From assembly GCA_003818675.1 (NCBI GenBank), contig RPPD01000100.1:1-7404 (forward strand): a stretch of DNA of 7,404 nucleotides, read 5' to 3'. The DNA comes from Spirochaetaceae bacterium (lineage in GTDB: Bacteria > Spirochaetota > Spirochaetia > SZUA-6 > RPPD01). The notes below the pieces were generated by a model, which made no database searches, was not told the DNA's origin, and saw only the letters and a list, made by a program, of their open reading frames with translations. Positions 1 to 6,276 of the stretch are shown in pieces (positions within the stretch are counted from its first letter, which is position 1; every line of letters begins with the position of its first letter). Both the position numbers and the translations under genes were made by a program.

Positions 1-488
1 ACAACCGATTCTATCTGCATTTCAGTTTCAAGGATCACAGTCCACTGAATGAGAGAGCGCGCGTCCAGGTAGAGGACCAGCACGTATTCACTCAAAGTGC
101 GGATACCCAGTTCCTGTATCCTGGAAAAACTGATCTCTTTTGGAAGCAGGAAGCGTGGAATCGGAATGACACGTGCGATCTTGTCGCTTGCCTGTAAGGT
201 GGAGATCACTTTCCTGACCAGAATCTCCTCCTGATCCTGTTCTATATAGCCGTTTTTCAGGACAATGAGCGCAATGTCAACGGGAAACTCTTTTGTGATG
301 CGCGTTGCGGTGATGGCCTTGATCTGTTCGGCCGTGAGTCCGCCATCGGCAAGCGCAATGCTTCCAACCTCGTATCCGCGGTCCCTGGCCTGGAATGTGT
401 CATATCCTTCGTGGGTCGCGCATGCGGTTGTTAAAAAAACAGCGGCCGCAAGCAGGGTGATAGTCATGGGAAAATGAAGATGTTTCAT
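1..488 (-). CDS. Putative lipoprotein of unknown function, 3' end outside the window
   Basis: The frame is open from the ATG at 488 to the left edge, giving the first 162 residues with no stop. The N-terminus is a lipoprotein-type signal peptide: a short charged start, a hydrophobic stretch at about residues 9-22, and Cys23 in the context LTTAC. That lipobox is loose, with Thr rather than Leu at -3. The mature part begins with a polar segment and then a mixed alpha/beta-looking region (around 40-160) with regularly spaced hydrophobic residues and no motif I recognise. The start is well supported: GGAGG at 496-500 lies 7 nt upstream, and a near-consensus promoter precedes it. It probably sits in a membrane facing the periplasm or surface. 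The gene is divergent from the carbonic anhydrase, with 117 bp between the two starts. The coding call is firm; no function can be given. Confidence 0.85.
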   Translation of the reverse strand, partial: MKHLHFPMTITLLAAAVFLTTACATHEGYDTFQARDRGYEVGSIALADGGLTAEQIKAITATRITKEFPVDIALIVLKNGYIEQDQEEILVRKVISTLQASDKIARVIPIPRFLLPKEISFSRIQELGIRTLSEYVLVLYLDARSLIQWTVILETEMQIESV

Positions 489-509
489 TAGGGGCCCTCC
501 ATAAACCGG

Positions 510-538
510 ATTGTAGCATTTGGAGAGTCAGGATTCAA
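510..538 (-). promoter_or_regulatory. Sigma70-type promoter of the left-edge lipoprotein gene
   Basis: On the minus strand, TTGAAT (533-538) and TACAAT (510-515) are separated by exactly 17 nt, each one or two bases from consensus. The predicted transcript would start near 503 and reach GGAGG within a few bases, giving a short leader of about 15 nt. I see no equally good promoter facing the carbonic anhydrase in the same gap. Confidence 0.7.
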
Positions 539-605
539 GGAAGCGCGTATTGCATTCGGGAGCAGAAAGGTTCATCACGACCGGGAAGGATATCGTGACT
601 GTTCA

Positions 606-1218
606 ATGACACACCGATCTGATACTATTCACGACTATATGAATACGCTTTTTGATGGAATTCTTCATTTCCAGAAAAACGACTATGAAAAGAACAAGGA
701 ATTTTTCCGGGAAATCGGCCGCAGTCAAAGTCCCCATACGCTGTTCATCGGCTGTTCGGATTCCCGGGTCGTGCCCAATCTCATTACCAATATACCGACT
801 TACGGGCGAGTATGTCGCTACTACGTCGGCGATCGAGTATGCCCTGAATGTCCTGAAAATAGAAAACATAGTAGTTTGCGGACATTCCAACTGCGGGGGC
901 TGTTATGCGATGTGGGACGATGAATTGTTGAAAAATGTGCCGCACACGCGCCGCTGGCTTGAACTGGCAGGCGGGATAAAACAGAAAGTTCTTTCTCATT
1001 TTGAAGGAAGGGATGTCGATGTACGTGAAAGGGAATGGCTCACGGAGCAGTACAACATTGCGGAACAGATGCGCCATCTGTTGTCCTATCCCGGTTTGAA
1101 GGATAAATACAGGTGCGGGGCGCTCAAGGTATTCGGCTGGCATTACATAATCGAGAGCGGTGAAATATACAATTACAATAACGACACGGCCACATTTGAT
1201 AAAATCAGCGGGGCTTGA
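606..1218 (+). pseudogene. Beta-class carbonic anhydrase, broken by an internal deletion and frameshift
   Basis: Beta-carbonic anhydrases are zinc enzymes that interconvert CO2 and bicarbonate. The N-terminal half reads from the ATG at 606 and carries the CSDSR motif (zinc ligand Cys50, with Asp52 and Arg54), followed by VVPNLITN. After Asn62 (789-791) family similarity continues only in another frame, from the Tyr codon at 793. There one reads YRLTGEYVATTSAIEYAL, then CGHSNCGG with the remaining zinc ligands (His at 883-885, Cys at 892-894), and a normal C-terminus ending at TGA 1216-1218. From memory of the family, about 18 residues (the PGELF...RN...IVPP stretch) should lie between Asn and Tyr. 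Only one base remains, which implies a loss of about 53 nt. As it stands no frame yields a complete zinc site, so this is a pseudogene or an assembly error. GGAAGGA at 584-590 is 15 nt from the ATG, which is far, so the start is only moderately sure. Confidence 0.85.
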
Positions 1219-1231
1219 GGCGGCGGTCTCC

Positions 1232-1579
1232 TTATTGTCTTTTCAGAACGAACTTCTGGTCGCTGTTGTCTATTGCCATTGTCATGGTATCTCCCTGGAT
1301 CTTGATGGTAGCGGACAGGTTGACCGGGCCTACGCTGTAGGCGAGCTTGTCACCGGTAATTTTGTAGGTTGTTCCATTCTTGAGTATCCCCGCCGAAATC
1401 ATGAGTTTCCCGTCAGCCGAGAAATCGTAGATGGCGCCCTTGTTGGTGCCTGACAATAAACCGCTTGCTTCAACGACTTTCCATTTTCCCGCAATTCCGC
1501 CAGAGTCCGCGCCACCGCAGGAGGAAAAAAGAAGCATGCCAAGCAGTGCAACAGAAATGAGTGTTGAAAATCTTTTCAT
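1232..1579 (-). CDS. Small lipocalin-like lipoprotein
   Basis: A 115-residue protein with a lipoprotein signal peptide: KR at the start, a hydrophobic core at 5-18, and Cys21 in LFSSC. The mature domain of about 95 residues has the pattern of small lipocalin-like beta-barrel lipoproteins. It has an early GKWK motif (about 31-34), then short strands alternating with turns such as YDFSADGK, YKITGDKL and IKIQGDTM, ending in FVLKR. Such proteins are usually annotated only as lipocalin-like or hypothetical; the ligand is unknown. The start is secure: AAGGAG (1588-1593) lies 8 nt upstream. Its stop is 13 bp from the carbonic anhydrase stop, converging with it. The GH28 gene ends 104 bp upstream on the same strand, so read-through is possible, but the gap holds its own regulatory-looking sequence. 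Confidence 0.88.
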   Translation of the reverse strand: MKRFSTLISVALLGMLLFSSCGGADSGGIAGKWKVVEASGLLSGTNKGAIYDFSADGKLMISAGILKNGTTYKITGDKLAYSVGPVNLSATIKIQGDTMTMAIDNSDQKFVLKRQ

Positions 1580-1604
1580 ATGAAAATCTCCTTTTTCATT
1601 GCAT

Positions 1605-1663
1605 GGGGTTCTTCAAGATACCCCACCCAGTATAATACAGATAGTCAGACTGTAGAAGGAGGT
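1605..1663. promoter_or_regulatory. Dyads and promoter-like boxes in the lipoprotein 5' region
   Basis: Several signals are packed here. An imperfect dyad at 1605-1624 has arms GGGGT-TCTT and AAGA-TACCCC around a single central C, with one unpaired base. TATAAT stands on the plus strand at 1631-1636, and TATTAT on the minus strand at 1632-1637. A second dyad, TACAG/CTGTA (1636-1654), encloses the smaller near-palindrome AGTC-A-GACT. A perfect plus-strand SD, AAGGAGGT, follows at 1656-1663. For the minus-strand lipoprotein, TATTAT could be a -10, with the first dyad in the leader and the second just upstream, where an operator could sit. No convincing -35 is visible in either direction, so only the dyads and boxes are observed; promoter function is inference. 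Confidence 0.35.
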
Positions 1664-1683
1664 ATGGAATAAAAAATGCGGGA

Positions 1684-3060
1684 TTACAGCTTGTTTATGC
1701 TGCCGTTTTTTTGGATATGGATCTGCTCGCCTGTGCGTGCGAATATTTCCAGTCCACTTGTGCTCACCATGGCATTTCTGATCAGGAAACTCTTCTCTGA
1801 TTCCATTGAAACCTGCTTGAATGCAATATTTTTAATATGTTTCTCGGGCAGTCCGATGATAAAGCCCGCATTTATCGTATTGCCTGTGCATTCGCAATCC
1901 TCAATTGTTATATCATGGATGTTTGGTGTTGTAGCTGCATCAAAAACCTGCTCTGGATCATCCTGCCCCGGATACAGCTGGTCGCCCAGGATAAAGCCGC
2001 CTTCAAGAATTGTGCTGTCAACAACCTTGGGTGATTTTGAGATTGCGCAGTAGTACCCGGAAAATACAAAGCAGGTTTTTACATCCTTCATTACGGTTTT
2101 TTTAAAGACAAGCTTTGATACTTCGCCTCCCTTGCCGCGGCTTGTTTTAATGCGTATTCCGTACATGGAATTGAAGAAGCTGTTGTCGCATGCCGTAATG
2201 TTTCTTATACCGCCCATTGTCTCGTTGCCAAAAGACAGGCCACGGCCATTTAAAAAAACACAGCCGCTGATCTGGATATCCGAACTTGCCGCAGTGCTGC
2301 GCTTTGCAGCCCCGGATGCCTTGATGGCGATGTGATCATCGCCAGTGGAAATAATACAGTTGGTAATTCCGGCTTTGCGGCAGTTAAGCAGATTAATTCC
2401 GTCTGTATTTGGCGAGTGCGCAGGGGCAATGATCTGGATCGCATTGATGTCTATGTTTCTGGAGTTGCGCATGACCAGATGAAAACTCGGAGAGTTGGCC
2501 AGGGTGATCCCGTTTACAAGCACATTTTCAGTATTCTCAATCACGACAAGGCGCGGACGGTTTGTACTGCTTTTGTCTTTGTGTCTGCAGACTTCTGCAC
2601 GCCAGCGTTCCCAGAAGGCTGCCCCCTGTCCGTCAATGGTTCCTTCACCAACGATGGCTATCTGATCCGCGTTTTCAATATTCAGAAATGCATGCCAGTC
2701 TTTTTTGCCTTTGCCAGCTTCGGATTTGAGGAAGCGGGATTCATCATTGATCATCAGAAGTGTGGAGTTTCTGCACAGTTCCAGGCGGGTGTGGCTTTTA
2801 ATAAACAGGGGCCCTGAACGGAATGCCCCTTCGGGTATTATCACAGTGCCGCCACCTTCATCCGCGCAGTAATCCAGGGCTTTCTGGATAACGACAGTAT
2901 CGTCCTGGATGCCGTCTGCCGCTGCGCCAAAATCCGCGACTGAATAGATGTGGTCGGGGAACTGAAGCTGCGCGTTTTCAGTTGGCATGGCTGAAAGCGC
3001 GGCAGGGATGGGAAGCGAGGCAAAGAGTTCTGCCGTAAAACCGTGATCAGCGGGACTCAT
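1684..3060 (-). CDS. GH28-family polygalacturonase-like glycoside hydrolase
   Basis: From the ATG at 3060 the product has 458 residues. GH28 enzymes are right-handed beta-helices that hydrolyse alpha-1,4 bonds of galacturonan (pectin). The N-terminal DFGAAADG motif (43-50) and the GGGTVIIPEG stretch (69-78) are typical. Catalytic motifs follow in order: SPNTDGI with Asp220, STGDDHIAIK with Asp241 and Asp242, and YGIRIK with Arg303 and Lys305. The motif between them, Gly-His-Gly in the family, is Gly-Arg-Gly here (Arg273, codon CGT at 2242-2244), so activity is uncertain. No signal peptide is visible, which would suit a cytoplasmic exo-acting enzyme. The start is uncertain: no SD precedes 3060, and the frame stays open upstream. 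A further ATG at 3195 would add 45 residues but overlaps the divergent gene's promoter. Longer readings would run antisense into the propeller gene and are unlikely. Confidence 0.88.
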   Translation of the reverse strand: MSPADHGFTAELFASLPIPAALSAMPTENAQLQFPDHIYSVADFGAAADGIQDDTVVIQKALDYCADEGGGTVIIPEGAFRSGPLFIKSHTRLELCRNSTLLMINDESRFLKSEAGKGKKDWHAFLNIENADQIAIVGEGTIDGQGAAFWERWRAEVCRHKDKSSTNRPRLVVIENTENVLVNGITLANSPSFHLVMRNSRNIDINAIQIIAPAHSPNTDGINLLNCRKAGITNCIISTGDDHIAIKASGAAKRSTAASSDIQISGCVFLNGRGLSFGNETMGGIRNITACDNSFFNSMYGIRIKTSRGKGGEVSKLVFKKTVMKDVKTCFVFSGYYCAISKSPKVVDSTILEGGFILGDQLYPGQDDPEQVFDAATTPNIHDITIEDCECTGNTINAGFIIGLPEKHIKNIAFKQVSMESEKSFLIRNAMVSTSGLEIFARTGEQIHIQKNGSINKL

Positions 3061-3126
3061 GTAATATTTATCGGCAGGAATTGGTTTTGCTGGATGTCCT
3101 GGATTACTGGAAATATCCTTGTGGCA

Positions 3127-3155
3127 ATTGCGGAAAAATAGATGAAAATTGTCAA
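3127..3155 (-). promoter_or_regulatory. Possible promoter for the GH28 gene
   Basis: A perfect TTGACA stands on the minus strand at 3150-3155, and 17 nt further comes CGCAAT (3127-3132), which matches only three of six -10 positions. The location suits a GH28 start at 3060 with a leader of about 60 nt. The weak -10 and the absence of an SD near 3060 keep this tentative. Confidence 0.3.
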
Positions 3156-3162
3156 TCCATTC

Positions 3163-3190
3163 TTGAAATACAGGCCAAGAGTCGTATATT
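3163..3190 (+). promoter_or_regulatory. Sigma70-type promoter of the propeller lipoprotein
   Basis: TTGAAA (3163-3168) and TATATT (3185-3190) lie on the plus strand with a 16-nt spacer, one to two bases from consensus each. Transcription would begin near 3197, leaving a short leader that contains the GGAGG of the gene starting at 3215. The divergent GH28 promoter candidate lies just to the left, so the two genes could share a regulator binding in 3061-3200. Confidence 0.55.
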
Positions 3191-3214
3191 GTCATGAAAT
3201 GAATGGAGGAAAGG

Positions 3215-4555
3215 ATGAAAAGACGCAATAATTTATTTTCGGTTTTTGCCATGATATTGATTGTGCTCAGCCTTGTGTGCGCGGGATGCGCCGGCAGCTG
3301 CCAGACAGGCAGCACATCGCCAACCGGCCAGAAAACATCCAACGGTGTGGTGTTGATCGAACCGGCGCTGGCGAGCCCACAGAAAATACCGGGTGTCGTT
3401 TCCTGGGTGCTGCCGGATACCCCAAACGGCCTGCACCCGACCCAGGTCTGGTTTTCCATACACGGCGCGCCTGACAACGGCATGTACATAGGCGCCTCGG
3501 ATCATAGGACCAATTCCGCCCTGTACCGGCTTGACGTGGCGGCAGAGACCATCACGCTTGTAGGCGATGCCAGGTCTGCCTCGGAAGCTGCGAACAACTG
3601 GAAACCGGGCGAGACCGCTGAAAAGTTTCACATGATGCCCCTTCATTACAAAGGAAGGATTTATGTCGCAACAACGGATTACTCTCTGCTTGATTCAGGT
3701 TTCCAGCAGAAGCGGGGATTCCACTGGTACGCCTATGATATAGCGGCACAGCAGTTTCTGGATCTTTCAGCAAAAGAACCAGGTGGAGTGGCAGGCGAGC
3801 ACGCCGCCATCATGGCCACAGCGCTTGATGAAAAAAAAGGATTGCTCTACGGGCTTGAGACTCCTCACGGCAAACTTTTTCAGTATGACATTGCGCGCGG
3901 TGTTACAAAGGACCTGGGACGACCTGATTTCCTGACACGAACATACTACAATGCTGGCCGCTATATCTGGACTGATGACGAAGGCCGTGTCTATTTCACT
4001 GTTGCAGGCATTGATTATGTCATTTGCTGGGACCCTTTGATAGGTTTCCAGGCCAAAACAGATTGGACTCTTAGAAGCGAGTTCTTCCAGGACAAGAACA
4101 TACGCATTGGCCAGTGGAGTACCGACAACATGCGCTGCTATCTCGCCGATTATGAGGCCAACATCTATCTTTTCAACAACAGGGACAAGAGCTTTACCTG
4201 GCTCGGAAAGGGCAAGGGGGACAGCTCGCATTACAAGAACGGACAGGCATTCAGGATCAGGGTATTTAATGTCACAGCTGACGAGAAAACAATATATTTC
4301 ATGAATGATGACGCCGCGCAGTTTTCATTGTTTGAGTTTGATTTTGCGACAAAGCAGACACGGAGATTGTGCGCGCTGTCTGAAATTGATCCGCGTCTGG
4401 GCGGCACCCGCTTCTATAACCGGGCTGGAAATGACAGCTGGGATGCTCAGGGCCGCTTCTATATTGCCTCGTTCGGGCCAGAACTGCAGAACTCAACTGA
4501 AGTAATAGTCACAAGGATAGATCCCGTACTTCTGAAAAAGCATCTGGGATTGTAG
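3215..4555 (+). CDS. Secreted lipoprotein with about seven propeller-like repeats, in a pectin-type locus
   Basis: The product is 446 residues from the ATG at 3215, chosen because GGAGG (3205-3209) lies 5 nt upstream; the ATG at 3203 lies inside that SD. The N-terminus is KRR followed by a hydrophobic core (7-21) and Cys25 in CAGC, so it is probably a lipoprotein. After a Ser/Thr/Gly-rich linker (26-45) I can mark seven repeats of the form G-x-hYhx ... Y/F-D/N ... hG, near 89-118, 147-185, 208-237, 257-283, 305-334, 358-388 and 412-437. These include GRIYVATTDYS, GLLYGLETPHGK, GRVYFTVAG, KTIYFMNDD and GRFYIASFG. That is the layout of a seven-bladed beta-propeller. No specific family or catalytic residues can be named. 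Being divergent from GH28 and next to a sugar-binding protein suggests a role in binding or processing pectin oligosaccharides. Oligogalacturonate lyases (PL22) are also seven-bladed propellers, but I see no direct evidence that this is one. Confidence 0.85.
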   Translation: MKRRNNLFSVFAMILIVLSLVCAGCAGSCQTGSTSPTGQKTSNGVVLIEPALASPQKIPGVVSWVLPDTPNGLHPTQVWFSIHGAPDNGMYIGASDHRTNSALYRLDVAAETITLVGDARSASEAANNWKPGETAEKFHMMPLHYKGRIYVATTDYSLLDSGFQQKRGFHWYAYDIAAQQFLDLSAKEPGGVAGEHAAIMATALDEKKGLLYGLETPHGKLFQYDIARGVTKDLGRPDFLTRTYYNAGRYIWTDDEGRVYFTVAGIDYVICWDPLIGFQAKTDWTLRSEFFQDKNIRIGQWSTDNMRCYLADYEANIYLFNNRDKSFTWLGKGKGDSSHYKNGQAFRIRVFNVTADEKTIYFMNDDAAQFSLFEFDFATKQTRRLCALSEIDPRLGGTRFYNRAGNDSWDAQGRFYIASFGPELQNSTEVIVTRIDPVLLKKHLGL

Positions 4556-4606
4556 GGTTTTTTATGCAAACGAAGTCAGACCGAATACGCACACAGACAA
4601 ATACTC

Positions 4607-5801
4607 TTAGTGTAATCTGGCCGTTGATGCTTCCTGTGTCCTTTTAAGGCATTCTTCCAGGCTCAAACGTCCTGACATCAGATATGAATATTGCTCTGTA
4701 AAGTCATTGAGCGCATCCCAGTAAATATTGCCAGTTCTGACGACAGGAATCTCAGCGGCCATTTCGCATTGCAGTTCAACAAGTTTCTGACCTCCAAAAC
4801 GTGAATCAGGCTCATGGAATAATGGGTCTGTCCAGGCTTCGGGAACTGGCGGGATCAGATGCAGTCTTCGGGATTGCCATAAACACACCCCCCCAGCTTG
4901 CAGAGCGGGGACCGCCTTCACGGTAAACTGGAAGCGGTCTCACCCTGAACTGGTATTTACCCTCTCTGGCCGCGTCATCAGTCTGGAAGACCCACCAGCC
5001 AGGGGCAGGATAGGATGCAAGGATCCCGCGGCTTAACAGATTGCTGAAATGTCCCCAATCCCAGTCATAGAAAGCGCCTGAAGCGACCCACTCGCGCCAT
5101 TTTCTGATAAATGCAGTGAACTCCCTGCTTGTGAATTGCGGTCTTCCGGATGTATCCAGAATGTCAGCACCCGTCTGCTGCCAGATCATGAATATTGTAG
5201 TTTGCAGCCCGTTATTTCCGTATGGGAGCGCGTAATGAACTGGCTTGCCGCCTGTTCTTTCGGCTGTAAGTTTTTTGGCAGCCGCGAAAAACTCATCCCA
5301 GGTTTTGATTTTGGAGAGGTCAACACCAACTGATTTCCATAGCGTGTCATTATAGACAAGTACAACAGGGTGAATTTCCTTTGTGAGGCCATAGACATGC
5401 TGTCCGTAAGTGACCCAGGCGGTTCTGCCCGCGGGTATTCTGGAAAAAACAGGGGAGATGGAAGTGTACTCTTCCAAAGGCAGTACAAAGGATTTGACAG
5501 GATCAGCATCCAGGATGCGGTTGTCCTCAATCATCCATTCGATTATATCGGGCATATCCTTTTTGCGGGTCATGGATTCCTGAAGCTTTTGGACAAAAAC
5601 ATTCTGCGCGACCTGCTCAATTTTCAGGTTTATATTGAACTTCTGCCCGATATCTGCCTTCCGGTTCTCCCATTCTTCTGCGGTATTGGTCGCAAAGGTC
5701 CAGAGGGCTATTGTCCTCTTGCTGTCCTGGGCCCATACGCCGGGAATCAGAAAAAGCGAAATAAGAAAAACAGCTTTTAGAAAATGGTTTCCTTTTTTCA
5801 T
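4607..5801 (-). pseudogene. ABC-type sugar-binding protein (extracellular solute-binding family 1), broken near the C-terminus
   Basis: Family-1 solute-binding proteins capture oligosaccharides outside the cell for an ABC importer. From the ATG at 5801 there is a classical signal peptide (KKG, hydrophobic 8-20, likely cleavage after VWA at 22-24). A long binding-protein fold follows, with TIALWTF, MPDIIEW, VLVYNDTLWKSVGVDLSKIKTWDEF, and aromatic-rich DWDWGHFSNLLSRG and PAPGWWVF segments. The frame holds to SWGGVFMAIPKTASDP (Asp316, 4854-4856) and then ends after 13 unrelated residues. The family pattern resumes in another frame from 4855 as IPPVPEAWTDPLFHEPD and FGGQ, and runs 82 residues to the TAA at 4607-4609. 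Roughly 22-24 residues of the usual segment between 'DP' and 'LPPV.EAW' are missing, so about 68-71 nt (2 modulo 3) were lost. The start is secure, with AGGAGGT (5808-5814) 6 nt upstream. No permease gene is nearby. Confidence 0.85.
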
Positions 5802-5802
5802 G

Positions 5803-5816
5803 ACAGGACCTCCTGT
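5803..5816 (-). promoter_or_regulatory. Inverted repeat covering the ribosome-binding site of the sugar-binding protein
   Basis: The minus strand reads ACAGGAGGTCCTGT just before the ATG at 5801. Its arms ACAGGA and TCCTGT are perfectly complementary, and the SD AGGAGGT lies within it. In RNA it could fold as a 5-bp stem ACAGG/CCUGU with loop AGGU, leaving part of the SD unpaired. It could equally be a DNA operator. Structure seen; regulation inferred. Confidence 0.35.
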
Positions 5817-5859
5817 GAAAAAATAATCATATCATCATCGCCAGACGATTTTTTATTCA
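5816..5859. promoter_or_regulatory. Imperfect AT-rich inverted repeat, candidate MarR operator
   Basis: TGAAAAAATAATC (5816-5828) and, on the other strand, TGAATAAAAAATC (plus 5847-5859) match at 11 of 13 positions, separated by 18 nt. A small inner dyad, ATCG-ccaga-CGAT (5837-5849), lies between them. The repeat fills the 85-bp gap between the divergent binding-protein and marR genes, where an autoregulating MarR protein would be expected to bind. AT-richness raises the chance of a fortuitous match. Confidence 0.3.
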
Positions 5860-5886
5860 TGGATTGCCGCACAACACTGCAAAGCC

Positions 5887-6276
5887 ATGGCTGTGCATGA
5901 AACATCCTGCCGTGGGCGATTTCCGGATGTCAAGAGCAAATGCCGCGTGGAAGCCGAGCTTTCATCGCCGTTTCCCCTCACTGGCCGCGAGATTGCGCTT
6001 TTGTGCGCCATCACCCCGGATGAGAAGATTCGTGCGCACGAGATTGCGGATCGCATCGGGCTTTCAGCGTCGCGGGCCAGCAGGCTTTTAGTCTGGAAGC
6101 AGGATGAAAAGGACAGGAGGGCTGCCTTGATCACCCTTTCCGCAAAGGGCCTGGATATCTGCACCAAAATCGAGGCGGTCAAATGCAGTTGTGAGGAACG
6201 GTTGCTTTCGCGGCTCGGCAGGGAAAACCTGAAGGCCGTAAAAAAGGGGCTGGAGTTGCTAACCGCTGCGCTTTAA
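5887..6276 (+). CDS. MarR-family transcriptional regulator, probably with an internal in-frame deletion
   Basis: The 129-residue product matches the MarR winged-helix pattern. PLTGREIALLCAI (30-42) leads into HEIADRIGLSASRASRLL (51-68, helix-turn-helix with recognition helix), followed by the wing motif DEKDRRAALITLSAKG (73-88) and a C-terminal dimerisation helix pair. MarR proteins normally have about a dozen residues between the recognition helix and the wing (a helix ending in a Gly-Leu/Phe turn). Here SRLL is followed at once by VWKQDEKDRR, so about 12-15 residues appear lost at 6085-6096 with the frame kept. Cysteines at 8, 19, 40, 92, 100 and 102 could serve metal or thiol sensing, but that is speculation. 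The start is unsure: no SD precedes 5887, and a second ATG at 5859 opens only a 13-codon frame. The gene is probably first in the operon with the methyltransferase and radical SAM genes and may regulate them. Confidence 0.75.
   Translation: MAVHETSCRGRFPDVKSKCRVEAELSSPFPLTGREIALLCAITPDEKIRAHEIADRIGLSASRASRLLVWKQDEKDRRAALITLSAKGLDICTKIEAVKCSCEERLLSRLGRENLKAVKKGLELLTAAL

Noticed and set aside
652..792. An open frame from 652 that would give a 188-residue protein joined to the C-terminal half of the carbonic anhydrase.
   Set aside because: Its first 47 residues are an out-of-frame reading of the true N-terminus and lack the CSDSR zinc motif; the family similarity up to 791 lies in the frame beginning at 606.
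606..1218. Programmed ribosomal frameshifting or bypassing to rescue the carbonic anhydrase.
   Set aside because: About 18 conserved residues are physically absent from the DNA, so no frame change could restore the usual protein, and no slippery heptamer lies at the junction.
1676..2053. Plus-strand 125-codon frame behind a good SD.
   Set aside because: It lies entirely antisense to the well-supported GH28 gene and has no recognisable protein features beyond a hydrophobic start; treated as a shadow, though the upstream signals are reported.
2332..2817. Plus-strand 161-codon frame within GH28.
   Set aside because: The opposite strand carries the NTD and DD catalytic motifs of GH28 across this interval; no signal peptide, SD or motif supports the antisense frame.
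4556..4606. Possible bidirectional terminator between the converging propeller and binding-protein genes.
   Set aside because: There is a T-run at the left end, but no stem of useful length precedes it on either strand.
4888..4894. Run of seven C (seven G on the coding strand) in the sugar-binding protein, a possible slippage site explaining the frameshift.
   Set aside because: The family-like frame continues correctly for 18 more residues after the run (GGVFMAIPKTASDP), so the break lies about 35 nt further on and is a deletion junction, not a homopolymer slip.
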